Positions 37,927 through 47,083 are shown, counted from the stretch's first letter. The stretch: 61,911 bases of DNA from Deltaproteobacteria bacterium (GCA_029261795.1 JAJDAP010000005.1:1-61911), one strand, 5' to 3'. Program-made: numbers and translations. Notes: a model not told the origin generated them from the letters alone.

Positions 37927-39021
37927 ATGCGCTTCCAGCGAATCCTGGCTCTTGTCGACTTCTCGGAGGGCTCGAACGCGGCAGTCGAGGAAGCGTCCGC
38001 CGTCGCGCTCGCGCATGGAGCGGAGCTTCACCTGCTCCACGCCTACGGCCCGCGCGGAATCGTTCCGGAAGCGTCTTTCGTCGAGAATGGCCGGATCGCT
38101 TCGGACCAGTTGAACAAGGTGGTCGACAAGCTGACGGCCGACGGGATCTCGGCGACCGGCGAAGTTCATCCTGGCAGCCCGCTCGATGCCTTCGACGCCA
38201 TCGAGGACGCGATCACACCCGACCTGGTCGTCGCTGGAGCTCGCGGCGCTTCGCGACTTCGCACACTGCTTCTCGGGAGCGTCGCCAGAGCCGTCGTCGA
38301 GCACGCCTTCGCGCCGGTCCTCATCGTCCGAGGCGAGCCGGCCCAGGTCCCCTATCAGCGCGTCTTGTTGGGCTCGGACTTCTCGCCCGACGCTGCGGCC
38401 GCTTCGGTCGTCGCGCGCGCCCTGACCCCACCGGGAGGCGACGTTCACATCGTCCACGTCGACGGCATTCCACACGATGCCATCGCCTCGTTGGGTTCGG
38501 CCGCGATCGACAAGCTGCGACAGGAATCACGCCGGCAGTTGGAGGAGGAGGCGAAGGCGATCGGCGCCGTACCTCACGTCGGATTCGGGAATCCCGCCAA
38601 GGAAATCGTGAGCCTCGCTCGAGAGCTCGACTGCGATTTGATTGGCGTCGGGACCCGCGGAAAGGGAGCGAATTCCTGGTTGGAAGGCGGGAGCGTCGCG
38701 AACGCGGTCGTCAGGCAAGCCAGTGCCTCGGTCCTGGTGGCACGCCGGCTACAGCTGGCCGAACGGCTGCACCGACACATCGAAAGCGCCCGGGAGGAAG
38801 CCTACGGCGCCGAGACCACCGACGACGAACGCCTTGGCCTGATCGGAACCCTGCGCGCCGTCAGACGCCTGGCGGATGAATCTCGCGAACTGGAGCACGA
38901 ACTCCTCCACGAGGCCGTCGCCGAACTCGAGAGGCTCGTCGCCCAGGTCGAGAATGACCGCCCGCGGCTCGCCACCTCCCTTAGCGCCATCGTGCGCGCG
39001 CTTTCGCGGATGGGCATCTAG
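37927..39021 (+). CDS. Tandem universal stress protein with C-terminal helical extension
   Basis: 364 residues. Usp domain 1 (about 1-140, with VVAGARGASRLRTLLLGSVA) and domain 2 (about 141-280, with GVGTRGKGANSWLEGGSVA, a less canonical ATP loop). The last 80 residues are helical and charged (LGLIGTLRAVRRLADES ... LATSLSAIVRALSRMG), absent from the other Usp copies here. ATG at 37927 with a strong Shine-Dalgarno. The next gene, a cytochrome c, starts directly after its stop. Confidence 0.87.
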   Translation: MRFQRILALVDFSEGSNAAVEEASAVALAHGAELHLLHAYGPRGIVPEASFVENGRIASDQLNKVVDKLTADGISATGEVHPGSPLDAFDAIEDAITPDLVVAGARGASRLRTLLLGSVARAVVEHAFAPVLIVRGEPAQVPYQRVLLGSDFSPDAAAASVVARALTPPGGDVHIVHVDGIPHDAIASLGSAAIDKLRQESRRQLEEEAKAIGAVPHVGFGNPAKEIVSLARELDCDLIGVGTRGKGANSWLEGGSVANAVVRQASASVLVARRLQLAERLHRHIESAREEAYGAETTDDERLGLIGTLRAVRRLADESRELEHELLHEAVAELERLVAQVENDRPRLATSLSAIVRALSRMGI

Positions 39022-39831
39022 ATGTCCCTGAACGAACCGCGATCGGGACGGATGTGGCGTCGAACGTTGGTCGGTTTCCTCCTTGGCGCCAGCTGGCTCG
39101 GCTGCGCCATTCCGGGTCGGCTCTACGAAGTCAGCCCGCGCATCGAGGGCCGACTCTCCGACCAGGGACGTGCGCTCAGCGACGGAGACGTGCTCCTGAC
39201 GGTCCACCATCGCGAGAACTCGAAGCTGTACAGCAGGCTGCGCGCACCGGTGGACGAGCGGGGGCGCTTCGAATTCCCGGCCGCGGAACTCGCCGTCGCC
39301 GCACAGGAGTACGACAAGCGGTACGACCTCTACCTGCATCACAGTCTCCCAAACGGGCGTACCGCGATCTGGAAGGCCGACTACTCGCGGCTCGAGATCG
39401 GCGAGCCAGTCGTTCTGGATTGCGATGTCTCCCGCGCGCCGCTGAAAGGCGTGCCCTGCCAGGTCGTCGGAAACGGTCGCGCGCACGGCTGGATCGTCGA
39501 TGCCGGAGCGCGCGACTTCCGCCGCTATTGCGCCAGCTGCCACGGCCGGGATGCCCGCGGTGACGGGCCTGCCGGCCTGGCCCTGAAGACCACGCCTCCG
39601 GACCTGACCCGCATTGCCGAACGCCGCGGGGGCAAGTTCCCGGCCGGAGAGATCGCCGATTGGATCGATGGCCGGCTGACGCGATCCCACGGATCCAGCG
39701 AGATGCCCGTCTGGGGAACCCGGCTTTCGGAGGAGTACGTACCGGGAGAGTTCGCGGACGCACTCGCACGAGGGAGGGTCGGTTCGATCGTGAGCTTCCT
39801 CGAGACGATCCAACGATCGGAGGAGCGGTAA
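39022..39831 (+). CDS. Lipoprotein with C-terminal cytochrome c domain
   Basis: 269 residues. Signal peptide ending in LGASWLGC (lipobox, Cys28). Residues 40-145 form a beta-rich region of unknown type (RIEGRLSDQGRALSDGDVLL...). Then a cytochrome c domain: YCASCHGRDARGDGPAGLA with heme motif CASCH, and SSEMPVWG giving the Met ligand. The heme domain is a close relative of the cytochrome at 49532. ATG follows the Usp stop with no gap. Confidence 0.85.
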   Translation: MSLNEPRSGRMWRRTLVGFLLGASWLGCAIPGRLYEVSPRIEGRLSDQGRALSDGDVLLTVHHRENSKLYSRLRAPVDERGRFEFPAAELAVAAQEYDKRYDLYLHHSLPNGRTAIWKADYSRLEIGEPVVLDCDVSRAPLKGVPCQVVGNGRAHGWIVDAGARDFRRYCASCHGRDARGDGPAGLALKTTPPDLTRIAERRGGKFPAGEIADWIDGRLTRSHGSSEMPVWGTRLSEEYVPGEFADALARGRVGSIVSFLETIQRSEER

Positions 39832-39859
39832 CCCGTGGCGCGTGACGATTCCCAATCCG

Positions 39860-39878
39860 CCGCACGCAAACCGTGCGG
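39860..39878 (+). promoter_or_regulatory. Intercistronic hairpin
   Basis: CCGCACG and CGTGCGG pair across CAAAC, in the 71-bp gap between two cytochrome genes. No T-run. Could be an mRNA processing or partial terminator element. Confidence 0.4.
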
Positions 39879-39902
39879 TGCGACGATCGGAGGCTGAGGG
39901 TC

Positions 39903-41078
39903 GTGAAGTACACACAGGGCGCTTTGGCGCTTGCGGTCGCTGCCGGAATCGCCGGCACGAGCGCGGCGGAATCTCCGAGAGATGAAATGGCCGTCGTCTT
40001 CCAGGCGATGAGTGAGCTGATCAACCTGAGTACTTCGCCGGAAGGGTTCGTACCCGAGGAGGTCCATCCCCAGGCCGCCTCCGCCCTGGAGCGGCTCAGC
40101 GAGGCATCGCTGGCGCTACTCGAGCACGCCGAGAGTCGCGAAGCGGACTTCTTCGCACTGAGCCAGGGGCTCGTCCATGACGTCGAGGCCGCACGCATCG
40201 CATTCGAACTCGGCCGCTTCGAGGACGTGCGGCTGCGCGTCAGCCTGGTAACGGGCCGCTGCATCGACTGTCACTCGAGACTTCCCGATCTCGAGGACTC
40301 GGCCCTGGCCGATCGGTGGCTGGCGAATGCCAAGCTGCAGAGGCTCCCGGACCCCGATCGCGCCCGCCTGCTGGTGGCGACGCGGCGCTTCGACGAGGCG
40401 ATGGAGACCTGGGAGCGGCTCTTCCAGGATTCGTCGAGAAAGCCCATCGAGGCAGAAGTGTTCGGTTGGATTCGCGAGTACCTGTCCATCTCGATCCGCG
40501 TGAAGCGCGATCTGGTGCGACCCCGAAAAGTGCTTCGTCAGCTGGCCGAGCGCGCGGACACACCCCAGTACCTGGCGCGACGCCTCTCGAACTGGGCCCG
40601 CGCGCTCGAGGACGTCGAAGCCTCTCCCGCACCGGCGCTGAACGGCCTTGCCAGGGCACGCACGCTCATCGAAGGGGGACTCACGCTCGGACCTTCCCCA
40701 TTCGCCGACGAGGGATTGATCCACGATCTCGCAGCCTCGAGCCTGCTCTTGGCCTGGATCGATTCGCGGCCCGAGCCAACGAGCGATGGCGAGGAGAATG
40801 GCGCGGACCTCGCCGAGGCCTGGTACCTGCTCGGTCTGATCGAGAGCCGCATCGAGTCCGACGCCTGGTTCTCTCGCATGGAGACCTACATGGATGCGGC
40901 AGTCCGGGCGGCACCCGACGGACCTTTGGCCGAGCGGGCATACGAAGCCATCGAGGAGTCGCTGCTGCTTTCGTTCGGTGCCAGTACCGTGGACGGCCTC
41001 CCGAGCAGCGAGCGCACACGGCTCGAGGAACTCAGGGCGCTTCTGCCAACCGATGATCCGAGTGCGCGATTGAAGTGA
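39903..41078 (+). CDS. Periplasmic helical protein with one heme-c motif
   Basis: 391 residues. Signal peptide about 1-22 (ALALAVAAGIAGTSAAE), then a helical region with a single CIDCH heme attachment motif at VTGRCIDCHSRLP (about residue 118-126). The remaining 260 residues are helical with tetratricopeptide-like spacing, no second heme. GTG at 39903 was chosen since GAGG lies just upstream and the signal peptide begins there. Probably with the previous cytochrome and the next Usp in one transcript. Function unknown. Confidence 0.72.
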   Translation: MKYTQGALALAVAAGIAGTSAAESPRDEMAVVFQAMSELINLSTSPEGFVPEEVHPQAASALERLSEASLALLEHAESREADFFALSQGLVHDVEAARIAFELGRFEDVRLRVSLVTGRCIDCHSRLPDLEDSALADRWLANAKLQRLPDPDRARLLVATRRFDEAMETWERLFQDSSRKPIEAEVFGWIREYLSISIRVKRDLVRPRKVLRQLAERADTPQYLARRLSNWARALEDVEASPAPALNGLARARTLIEGGLTLGPSPFADEGLIHDLAASSLLLAWIDSRPEPTSDGEENGADLAEAWYLLGLIESRIESDAWFSRMETYMDAAVRAAPDGPLAERAYEAIEESLLLSFGASTVDGLPSSERTRLEELRALLPTDDPSARLK

Positions 41079-41144
41079 CCGGCGCTCGCGGCCGCCCCCT
41101 AACATCGAAAGCACGCACCTCGCGTGCCTGACCGGAGAACAGAC

Positions 41145-42026
41145 ATGCAGCTTCGAAACATCCTGTTTGCAACCGACTTTTCCGAGAGTGCGGAACTTGG
41201 CCAGGCAGCGGCCTTCGAACTCGCGGATCGATTCAGCTCGAAACTCCATGTGTTTCATGCCCTCGAGGTCCCGCTTCCGATCTTCGAGCCCTACACCGTC
41301 GCGGTCCCCGAGGCGTTCATCTCCGAGGCGCGCAAGGGGGCGACGGAAAAGCTCGGGGCGATCGTGGATGCCGCGCGGGTTCGGGGCATCGAAGGCACCT
41401 CGGCGTTGGGCGCGGTACCCGCCCCCTTCGACATATCGGAGCAGGCACGCAAGGTAGACGCCGACCTCGTCGTGATCGGCAGCGAGGGACACACAGGCAT
41501 CAAGCACTTCCTCCTCGGTTCCGTCGCGGAAGGCACCGTCAAGGGAGCCCCGTGCTCGGTTCTGGCAGTACGCGGCTCACTGGCGCCGCCGATCACGACG
41601 CTGGTCGTTGGCATCGATTTCTTTCCGGAAGCCCAGTCCGCCCTCGACGCTGCCTGTGAGCTCGCCGACCAGCTCGGCGCGAATCTGCATCTCGTACACG
41701 CGGCGAAGACCACACCTCCCCTGATCGGCCGGGAAGAGATTGCGGTTCCGACCGCCTTCTACGATTCGGTCATGCGCGAAGCCGAGCGGCGGATCTCCGA
41801 AGCCGCTGCGGCCTGCCGGATCAAGGGCACGGTAAGCACCGAAGTCTCGACGGCTCCGGCGCAGGTGGCACTCTCCGAGGTCGCCGAGCGGCTCGGCGCG
41901 GAACTCATCATCATCGGCTCCCATGGCCGAACCGGGATCAAGCACCTTCTCCTCGGAAGCGTCGCGGAGCGAACGGTTCGCCACGCCCCTTGTAGTGTCT
42001 TGACGTTCCGAACCAAGCAACCGTAG
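41145..42026 (+). CDS. Tandem universal stress protein, copy 3
   Basis: 293 residues, two Usp domains, each with G-x2-G-x9-G-S (IGSEGHTGIKHFLLGSVAE; IGSHGRTGIKHLLLGSVAE). N-terminus MQLRNILFATDFSES and PLPIFEPY are shared with copy 1 at 30756, so these arose by duplication. ATG at 41145 has CCGGAG eight bases upstream. 66 bp after the heme protein gene; no convincing sigma-54 site in the gap. Confidence 0.9.
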   Translation: MQLRNILFATDFSESAELGQAAAFELADRFSSKLHVFHALEVPLPIFEPYTVAVPEAFISEARKGATEKLGAIVDAARVRGIEGTSALGAVPAPFDISEQARKVDADLVVIGSEGHTGIKHFLLGSVAEGTVKGAPCSVLAVRGSLAPPITTLVVGIDFFPEAQSALDAACELADQLGANLHLVHAAKTTPPLIGREEIAVPTAFYDSVMREAERRISEAAAACRIKGTVSTEVSTAPAQVALSEVAERLGAELIIIGSHGRTGIKHLLLGSVAERTVRHAPCSVLTFRTKQP

Positions 42027-42052
42027 CGCTGGCGCCTGACACACCGGAATCT

Positions 42053-42610
42053 TCAGATCAGCGCAAAGGCCCGCTCCACGGTCGCGAGGATGTCCGCTTC
42101 CCGGGCCGAAGTTCGTCGACCGATGCGCAGGACGCCGCCGTCGCTATCCGCCTCGGAGCGGCAGAGCCGGTACACATGATCGCCGAGCTGGGCGAATGCC
42201 TCGGTACTCAAGCTGCGCTCGAGGTCCTCGACGTAGCCGAGCCACGCAGCCATCAGTCCCTTGGGAGGCCCCTTTGCGAGCCAGCGTTCCAGGATTCGAC
42301 CGGCAGCACTCGACGGCCGGATCCCGATCTTCTCGAGTTCGGCGTGGAACGTATTCTGCTCGAGCTTCGTGACCCGGGCATCCGCCCAGGCGGTCTCGAC
42401 GAGCGGTGCCAGGAGCAGCGCGACCAGGGTCTCGACGCGAATGCCCTCGTCGACCAGCAACGCCAGCGCTTCAGCGTCGACGATTCCGGTCGCCCGCCCG
42501 AGTTCCTCGCCGACACGGTGCTTCCGAAGCCCCTCGATCAGTTCCTGATCCTGACGCGCGAAGAACGCGCCCTCCAACGCTCGCTCTCGCTCCTCGATTC
42601 CTTCGTGCAT
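42053..42610 (-). CDS. Helical protein, possibly TerB-like
   Basis: 185 residues, all helical. The middle LVETAWADARVTKLEQNTFHAELEKIGI resembles TerB-type repeats (AWADG-x-V-x-x-x-E). No catalytic motif. ATG at 42610 has GAGGA six bases upstream. Last gene of a four-gene minus-strand unit with CBS, Usp and a coiled-coil gene. TerB assignment is tentative. Confidence 0.5.
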   Translation of the reverse strand: MHEGIEERERALEGAFFARQDQELIEGLRKHRVGEELGRATGIVDAEALALLVDEGIRVETLVALLLAPLVETAWADARVTKLEQNTFHAELEKIGIRPSSAAGRILERWLAKGPPKGLMAAWLGYVEDLERSLSTEAFAQLGDHVYRLCRSEADSDGGVLRIGRRTSAREADILATVERAFALI

Positions 42611-42650
42611 CCGATTTCCTCTCCAATGACCGGGCTGGACGGCGGCAGTC

Positions 42651-43130
42651 TCAGCGCACGTCCAGGGTCTCACTGTCTTCCGTATCGGGAGCTCCGATTC
42701 GGAATGCCACCCGCAGCAGATCCGCTTCAGAGAGGATCCCGATGGCATGTCCAGCTTCGTCGACCACAGGGAGGCATCCGATCTGATGCTCGAGCATTCG
42801 ACGAGCCGCTTCGACGAGTGTGAGTTCCGGCCCGGCCGTGATCGGCGGGGCGCTCATCACTTCGGATGCCGAGACCGAGTGCAGGAACGAGCGGCGCTCC
42901 ACCCCGTCGAACTCGAGAACCTGCGACAACCCCGCGGCCAGCAGGTCACGCTGGGAGACGACACCAACCAGCCGTTCTTCATCGACCACGGGTAGATGTC
43001 GGATCCGCCCGAGATTCATCACGTCTTGTACCAGATCGAGCTGTTCGTCCGATCGAACCGATGCGACGACCACACCCATCACATCGCCCACGGTCTTCCC
43101 CCGGTCTTCAGCGATCGGTGATGCGGTCAT
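42651..43130 (-). CDS. CBS-pair protein 2
   Basis: 159 residues. Two CBS domains: VGDVMGVVVASVRSDEQLDLV with IRHLPVVDEERLVGVVSQRDL and ASEVMSAPPITAGPELTLVEA with IGCLPVVDEAGHAIGILSEADL. ATG at 43130, 15 bp after the Usp stop. Nucleotide sensing is inferred from the family. Its N-terminal extension is short and charged. Confidence 0.88.
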   Translation of the reverse strand: MTASPIAEDRGKTVGDVMGVVVASVRSDEQLDLVQDVMNLGRIRHLPVVDEERLVGVVSQRDLLAAGLSQVLEFDGVERRSFLHSVSASEVMSAPPITAGPELTLVEAARRMLEHQIGCLPVVDEAGHAIGILSEADLLRVAFRIGAPDTEDSETLDVR

Positions 43131-43145
43131 GACGGGATCTCCTCG

Positions 43146-44027
43146 TTAGGTATTCCGGACGGTCCAGACACATCGGTCGGCGTGGCGGAGCGTTCGCTCT
43201 GCGACGCTCCCGAGCAGCAGGTGCTTGACGCCCGTCAGGCCCCGGGAACCGACGACGATGAGACGCGCCTGGATTCGTGCGGCGACCTGATTCAATGCGA
43301 TCTGGGGATTCGTGGACAAGACCTCGGTCGTCACCTGTCCGACGATCTGGCAGCTCTCCGCCTCTTCGGCGAGCGCAGCCTCGGCGGCTTCCAGGATCTG
43401 GTCGTAATAGTCCACCCACAGGACTCCACCATACGGGCCGACCATGGGCGTCACCGGCGTCGCTGCGTGGACGATGTGGAGATCGGCGCCCAGGCGATCG
43501 GCGATCACACAGGCCTCGCCCAGCGCCTGGGATGCCGCCGCCGAAAAGTCGGTCCCGACGACCACCGGCCCGCCGGCGCCGAACGATCCGCGTGCCGTGA
43601 GCACAGAACAGGGCGCGTGCCGAACCGTCGCCTCGGCGACCGATCCCAGTAGGAGATGCTGGATACCCGTATGCCCCTGGGAACCCACGACGATCAGATC
43701 CGCATCGACCGCTTCGGCTCGGGCAGCGATCGCTGCGGGCGCGGGAACATCGCCCAGGAAGGCCGCTCCGCAGTCGACCTCGCCTTTGGCCCGTGCAAGC
43801 GCAGCTTCCAGCCGCTCGGCGGAAGCCGTGCGCGCGGCTTCGAGGTCGGATTTGAAAGAGGCAGGCGCAAGGGCCCGGCTGATCGCGTGGGGGATCTCCC
43901 TGGCCTCGAAGGCGTGGAAGAAGTGCAGACGCGCCCCGAAGGCGGCCGCGATCGAGACCGCGACGGCCTGGGCCTGCTCCGAACTCTCCGAGAAATCAGT
44001 CGCGAACAAGATGTTATTCAGCGACAT
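43146..44027 (-). CDS. Tandem universal stress protein, copy 4
   Basis: 293 residues, two Usp domains with ATP loops VGSQGHTGIQHLLLGSVAE and VGSRGLTGVKHLLLGSVAE. Close to copies at 30756 and 41145. ATG at 44027, 18 bp after the coiled-coil gene. In one unit with CBS protein 2. Confidence 0.9.
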   Translation of the reverse strand: MSLNNILFATDFSESSEQAQAVAVSIAAAFGARLHFFHAFEAREIPHAISRALAPASFKSDLEAARTASAERLEAALARAKGEVDCGAAFLGDVPAPAAIAARAEAVDADLIVVGSQGHTGIQHLLLGSVAEATVRHAPCSVLTARGSFGAGGPVVVGTDFSAAASQALGEACVIADRLGADLHIVHAATPVTPMVGPYGGVLWVDYYDQILEAAEAALAEEAESCQIVGQVTTEVLSTNPQIALNQVAARIQARLIVVGSRGLTGVKHLLLGSVAERTLRHADRCVWTVRNT

Positions 44028-44045
44028 ACCGACCCCCTTCAGGAA

Positions 44046-44306
44046 TCACAGACGTGAACGGATGTGCTCGTAGCCCTCGCGGATCTCGTCGATGAGCAGC
44101 TTCGCCGCCTCCCCCACATCCTTCGCCTCTTCCCTCGCGGTCTCTCCGACGGCGGCCACGCGCCCTTCCAGCCGGTGCCAGTTTCGTTCCATCTCCTCGA
44201 AGCGATCGCGTAATTCGGCGCCGGCCAGATGAATCTGGACACGGAGTTCGTCGCGAATCGTCTTCAGGCGCTCACGTTCCTCGTCCAGAAGATTTTGGTC
44301 GCTCAT
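44046..44306 (-). CDS. Small coiled-coil protein
   Basis: 86 residues, highly charged, helical over the whole length (LDEERERLKTIRDELRVQIH; REEAKDVGEAAKLLIDEIRE). No cysteine or membrane segment. ATG at 44306 with AGGAAG upstream. First gene of the unit behind a sigma-54 promoter. No family recognised. Confidence 0.75.
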   Translation of the reverse strand: MSDQNLLDEERERLKTIRDELRVQIHLAGAELRDRFEEMERNWHRLEGRVAAVGETAREEAKDVGEAAKLLIDEIREGYEHIRSRL

Positions 44307-44343
44307 GAGGCTTCCTTTCGTGGGATTCCTGAGGGTTATTCAG

Positions 44344-44359
44344 TGCAATGCGCGTACCC
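44344..44359 (-). promoter_or_regulatory. Sigma-54 promoter for the 44306-42053 operon
   Basis: Minus strand GGGTACGCGCATTGCA: GG-N10-GC with TACG and TTGCA. Transcript start near 44333; leader about 27 nt. Confidence 0.6.
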
Positions 44360-44467
44360 GTTTGCAACGCCTTCCGGCGCGTTCTCGCGAAGCTACGCGG
44401 CAGACTCCCCCGGAAACTGCCCCTATCTGGTCCCGACTGTGGCCGATCACCTCGAATCAGCGACCGC

Positions 44468-44902
44468 TCAATCGGAGGGTCGGCCGACGGTCAGGACTGG
44501 ACACTCGGCAGACCGCAGGATGAACTCGGCCACGCTTCCCATCAGCATCTTCTTGATGCCGGAGCGCCCGTGCGTGCCCATCACGACGAGATCTGCGTCC
44601 AGCTCCTTGGCCAGCGCCAGGATCGCGCGCCGCGCATCCTCGGGGCTGGTGTGGATCTCGGCGTCGGAAGGCGCGAAGCGCTCCGCCCATTCGGCGATCT
44701 CCCTGTTCGCGGTCTTGGCAACTTCGCGCTCGACCTGGTCGCTGAGGTAGGCCAGGTAGGGATACTCGGATGGCGACAGACCGTAGGCATACAACAGGTG
44801 CAGCTTGCCTCCGCTGAGCTTCGCGAGTTCGCTGGCGGATTCGAGGGCCAGGCGCGAGCAATCGGACATGTCGACCGGGACGAGAATGGTCTGAAAGGTC
44901 AT
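44468..44902 (-). CDS. Single-domain universal stress protein
   Basis: 144 residues, one Usp domain, N-terminus ILVPVDMSDCSRLALESASEL, ATP loop VMGTHGRSGIKKMLMGSVAEF. ATG at 44902 with AGGAGG seven bases upstream. 47 bp after the antiporter stop, so perhaps the last gene of the 48411-44468 unit. Different subgroup from the tandem copies. Confidence 0.9.
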   Translation of the reverse strand: MTFQTILVPVDMSDCSRLALESASELAKLSGGKLHLLYAYGLSPSEYPYLAYLSDQVEREVAKTANREIAEWAERFAPSDAEIHTSPEDARRAILALAKELDADLVVMGTHGRSGIKKMLMGSVAEFILRSAECPVLTVGRPSD

Positions 44903-44949
44903 GGGAATCCTCCTGTTGGGGATGAAGCAGGTTTCGGGTCATCACAAGG

Positions 44950-46116
44950 CTAAAGAGCTTCGCCGACGTGCTCGAGAACGCGGCGGGTGCAGACCGGGCC
45001 GACGAGTTCGAAGAACACGGTCGAAGCCATCGTCGCAGCGAGTACCGTCGGTCCCCATTCGGGGATGCGAGCCGAAACCACCAGCGCCATTCCAAGGGCG
45101 ACACCGGCCTGTGGCAGCAGTGCAGGGCCGAGCCAGACGGACGCGATAGATCGATCCTTGGCCAGACTCGCGGCGACCAGGCCACCCGAGAGTCGCCCGA
45201 GGACCCGCAACGCGACGAAGCCAGCAACCAGGCCGAGCGCAGCGGCAACCGCGTCGAACCGCAGCATCGCCCCCGACAGCACGAAGAATACGGCCATGAA
45301 TGGCCACTCGATCCCCTCGATGGCCCGAAACGGCCTGCGGTGATGACGCGCGAGGTTTGCGACCACGGCACCCGTGACCATCGCCGCCAGGAGATGGGAA
45401 ACCCCGAAGGCCAACGCCAGCCCGCCACTCAGCAGCACGCCGCCCACGGCTTCCGTAAGTGTGGGTTCACCCTCGTTGAGGCGCCCGGTCAACAGGGCCA
45501 TCGGAATGCCGACGGCAAAGCCGACGCCCAGAGCGCCAACGATCTCGAAGCCGCCCCCGAGCACTGCCGACCACGCAGACGAGGGATCCGATGCGGCCAG
45601 TACCCAGGCCAGCCCCAGGCTCAGCATCAGGATGCCCCAGGCATCATCGACCGCCACCACGCCCAACAACACCCGCGTCGTCGGGCCGCGCGCTCGGCTC
45701 TCGTGAACAACATCGGCGACGGCCGCAGGGTCGGTGGAAGTGGCGATGACACCTAGCAAGATCGCGAGTTCCGTCGGGAACCCCGCCAGGACCAGGCCGG
45801 TCAGCACGACGATCGCGGTCACGACGACGACAACGAGGGAGACGGTCATCACGTCCCGCCCGTGCTGGCGCAGCGTCGACACGGTCAGCTCGCCTCCCAA
45901 CAGGAAGGCGACCATCACCAGGGCGAGATCCGCGGTGAGCGGGTACCAGGCCTCGACACCGTCGGGGATGAGCGCCATCCCCGACGGCCCCACCGCAAGG
46001 CCCAGCAGCAACAACAGCGTGACCCTGGGCAGTCGCGTTCGCCTACCCAGCGTGTCAGCAGCGAGCGCCGCGAGCAGGATCCCACCGATCACCAGCATGA
46101 CTTCTGCGACGTTCAT
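44950..46116 (-). CDS. CPA2-type Na+/H+ (or K+/H+) antiporter
   Basis: 388 residues, about 12 hydrophobic helices. Cation-site region LLGVIATSTDPAAVADVV (TD motif) and GVVAVDDAWGILMLSLGLA (DD-type acidic pair), and LARHHRRPFRAIEGIEWPFMAVFFVLSGAML match the CPA family. No C-terminal regulatory TrkA domain. ATG at 46116; GTG at 46137 also possible. Follows carbamate kinase in the same direction. Confidence 0.88.
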   Translation of the reverse strand: MNVAEVMLVIGGILLAALAADTLGRRTRLPRVTLLLLLGLAVGPSGMALIPDGVEAWYPLTADLALVMVAFLLGGELTVSTLRQHGRDVMTVSLVVVVVTAIVVLTGLVLAGFPTELAILLGVIATSTDPAAVADVVHESRARGPTTRVLLGVVAVDDAWGILMLSLGLAWVLAASDPSSAWSAVLGGGFEIVGALGVGFAVGIPMALLTGRLNEGEPTLTEAVGGVLLSGGLALAFGVSHLLAAMVTGAVVANLARHHRRPFRAIEGIEWPFMAVFFVLSGAMLRFDAVAAALGLVAGFVALRVLGRLSGGLVAASLAKDRSIASVWLGPALLPQAGVALGMALVVSARIPEWGPTVLAATMASTVFFELVGPVCTRRVLEHVGEAL

Positions 46117-46153
46117 CGGCGCGTCACCGCTTCGCACCGTCGGGGGGCGGAAC

Positions 46154-47083
46154 TCAGCACGAGGGGACCTCGAGCCACTCTGCCCCGGCGCTGATGCGGG
46201 TCCCCGCAGTCCCCGCGATCATGGCTCCGAGTTCCTCGACGCGGCCGATCCAGGCGGTACCCGTTGAGTGCTGGGCATAGGAAGTGGCGGCCGCGACCTT
46301 CGGGCCCATCGTCCCTTCGGAAAAGGCCAGCTCCGCCAATGCGGCAGGGTCGACGCTGCGCAACACGACGTCGCGCTCCGGCCAACGAGGAAAGACCCCG
46401 GGAACGTCGGTCAGCAGGAACAGTCGACGCGCGCCGAACTCGCACGCCAACAATCCGGACGTATGGTCCTTGTCGACCACGGCGTCGACGCCGCGCCACT
46501 CACCCCCCTCGCCCCGGCAGACCGGAATGCCGCCTCCGCCGGCGCAAACCACGATCCCGCGATCGCCCAACAGCCGGGCGATCGCCCGCTGCTCCATCAC
46601 GCGGAGTGGTCGAGGACTCGCCACCATCCGACGGAAGCCGCGGCGATCCGGGCCCACGACGAACCCGCGGGCGCGCAGACAATCCGCCTCTTCGTCGTCG
46701 AAGACACGCCCGACAGGCTTGTTAGGCCTCGAGAGCGCGGGGTCGGCAGGATCGATCTCGACCTGGGTAAGTAGCGTCGCGATCTCGCGGTCGGGGAGTG
46801 CATTCTCGAGGGCCAGTTCGAGGGCATAGCCCGTAAGACCCTCGGTCTGGGCAGTAATGGCATCGAAACCGGCCCGGCTTCCCGACGCCGCCTCCGACTG
46901 GGCAGCGAGCCACCCCGCCTGGGGTCCGTTGCCATGGGTGATCAACAGCGCGTCGTCCGAGAGGCGCTTGGCGATGGCCCGAGCCACCTCGCCGATCCGA
47001 TCGCCGGCCCGCTCCGGTTCGCTTGTCGACCGCGGCGCGGGCGAGGCAAGCGCATGCCCGCCAATGGCGATGACAGTACGCAT
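46154..47083 (-). CDS. arcC: Carbamate kinase
   Basis: 309 residues of the amino-acid-kinase fold. TVIAIGGHALA (normally GGNAL), LLITHGNGPQAG, RPNKPVGRVFDDEEAD, VVCAGGGGIPV, DAVVDKDHTSGLLA and EGTMGPKVAAA are typical. Makes ATP from carbamoyl phosphate in fermentative arginine or other pathways, but no arginine deiminase or carbamoyltransferase genes are in the window. The ATG overlaps the upstream stop (ATGA). The Asn to His change in GGNAL is unusual. Confidence 0.9.
   Translation of the reverse strand: MRTVIAIGGHALASPAPRSTSEPERAGDRIGEVARAIAKRLSDDALLITHGNGPQAGWLAAQSEAASGSRAGFDAITAQTEGLTGYALELALENALPDREIATLLTQVEIDPADPALSRPNKPVGRVFDDEEADCLRARGFVVGPDRRGFRRMVASPRPLRVMEQRAIARLLGDRGIVVCAGGGGIPVCRGEGGEWRGVDAVVDKDHTSGLLACEFGARRLFLLTDVPGVFPRWPERDVVLRSVDPAALAELAFSEGTMGPKVAAATSYAQHSTGTAWIGRVEELGAMIAGTAGTRISAGAEWLEVPSC

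Noticed and set aside
41027..41040. GG-N10-GC site upstream of Usp 41145
   Set aside because: Matches only the invariant GG and GC; -24 and -12 flanks are poor, and it lies within the preceding gene.
46154..47083. Arginine deiminase pathway
   Set aside because: Carbamate kinase alone is present; no arcA, arcB or arcD-like gene within reach.
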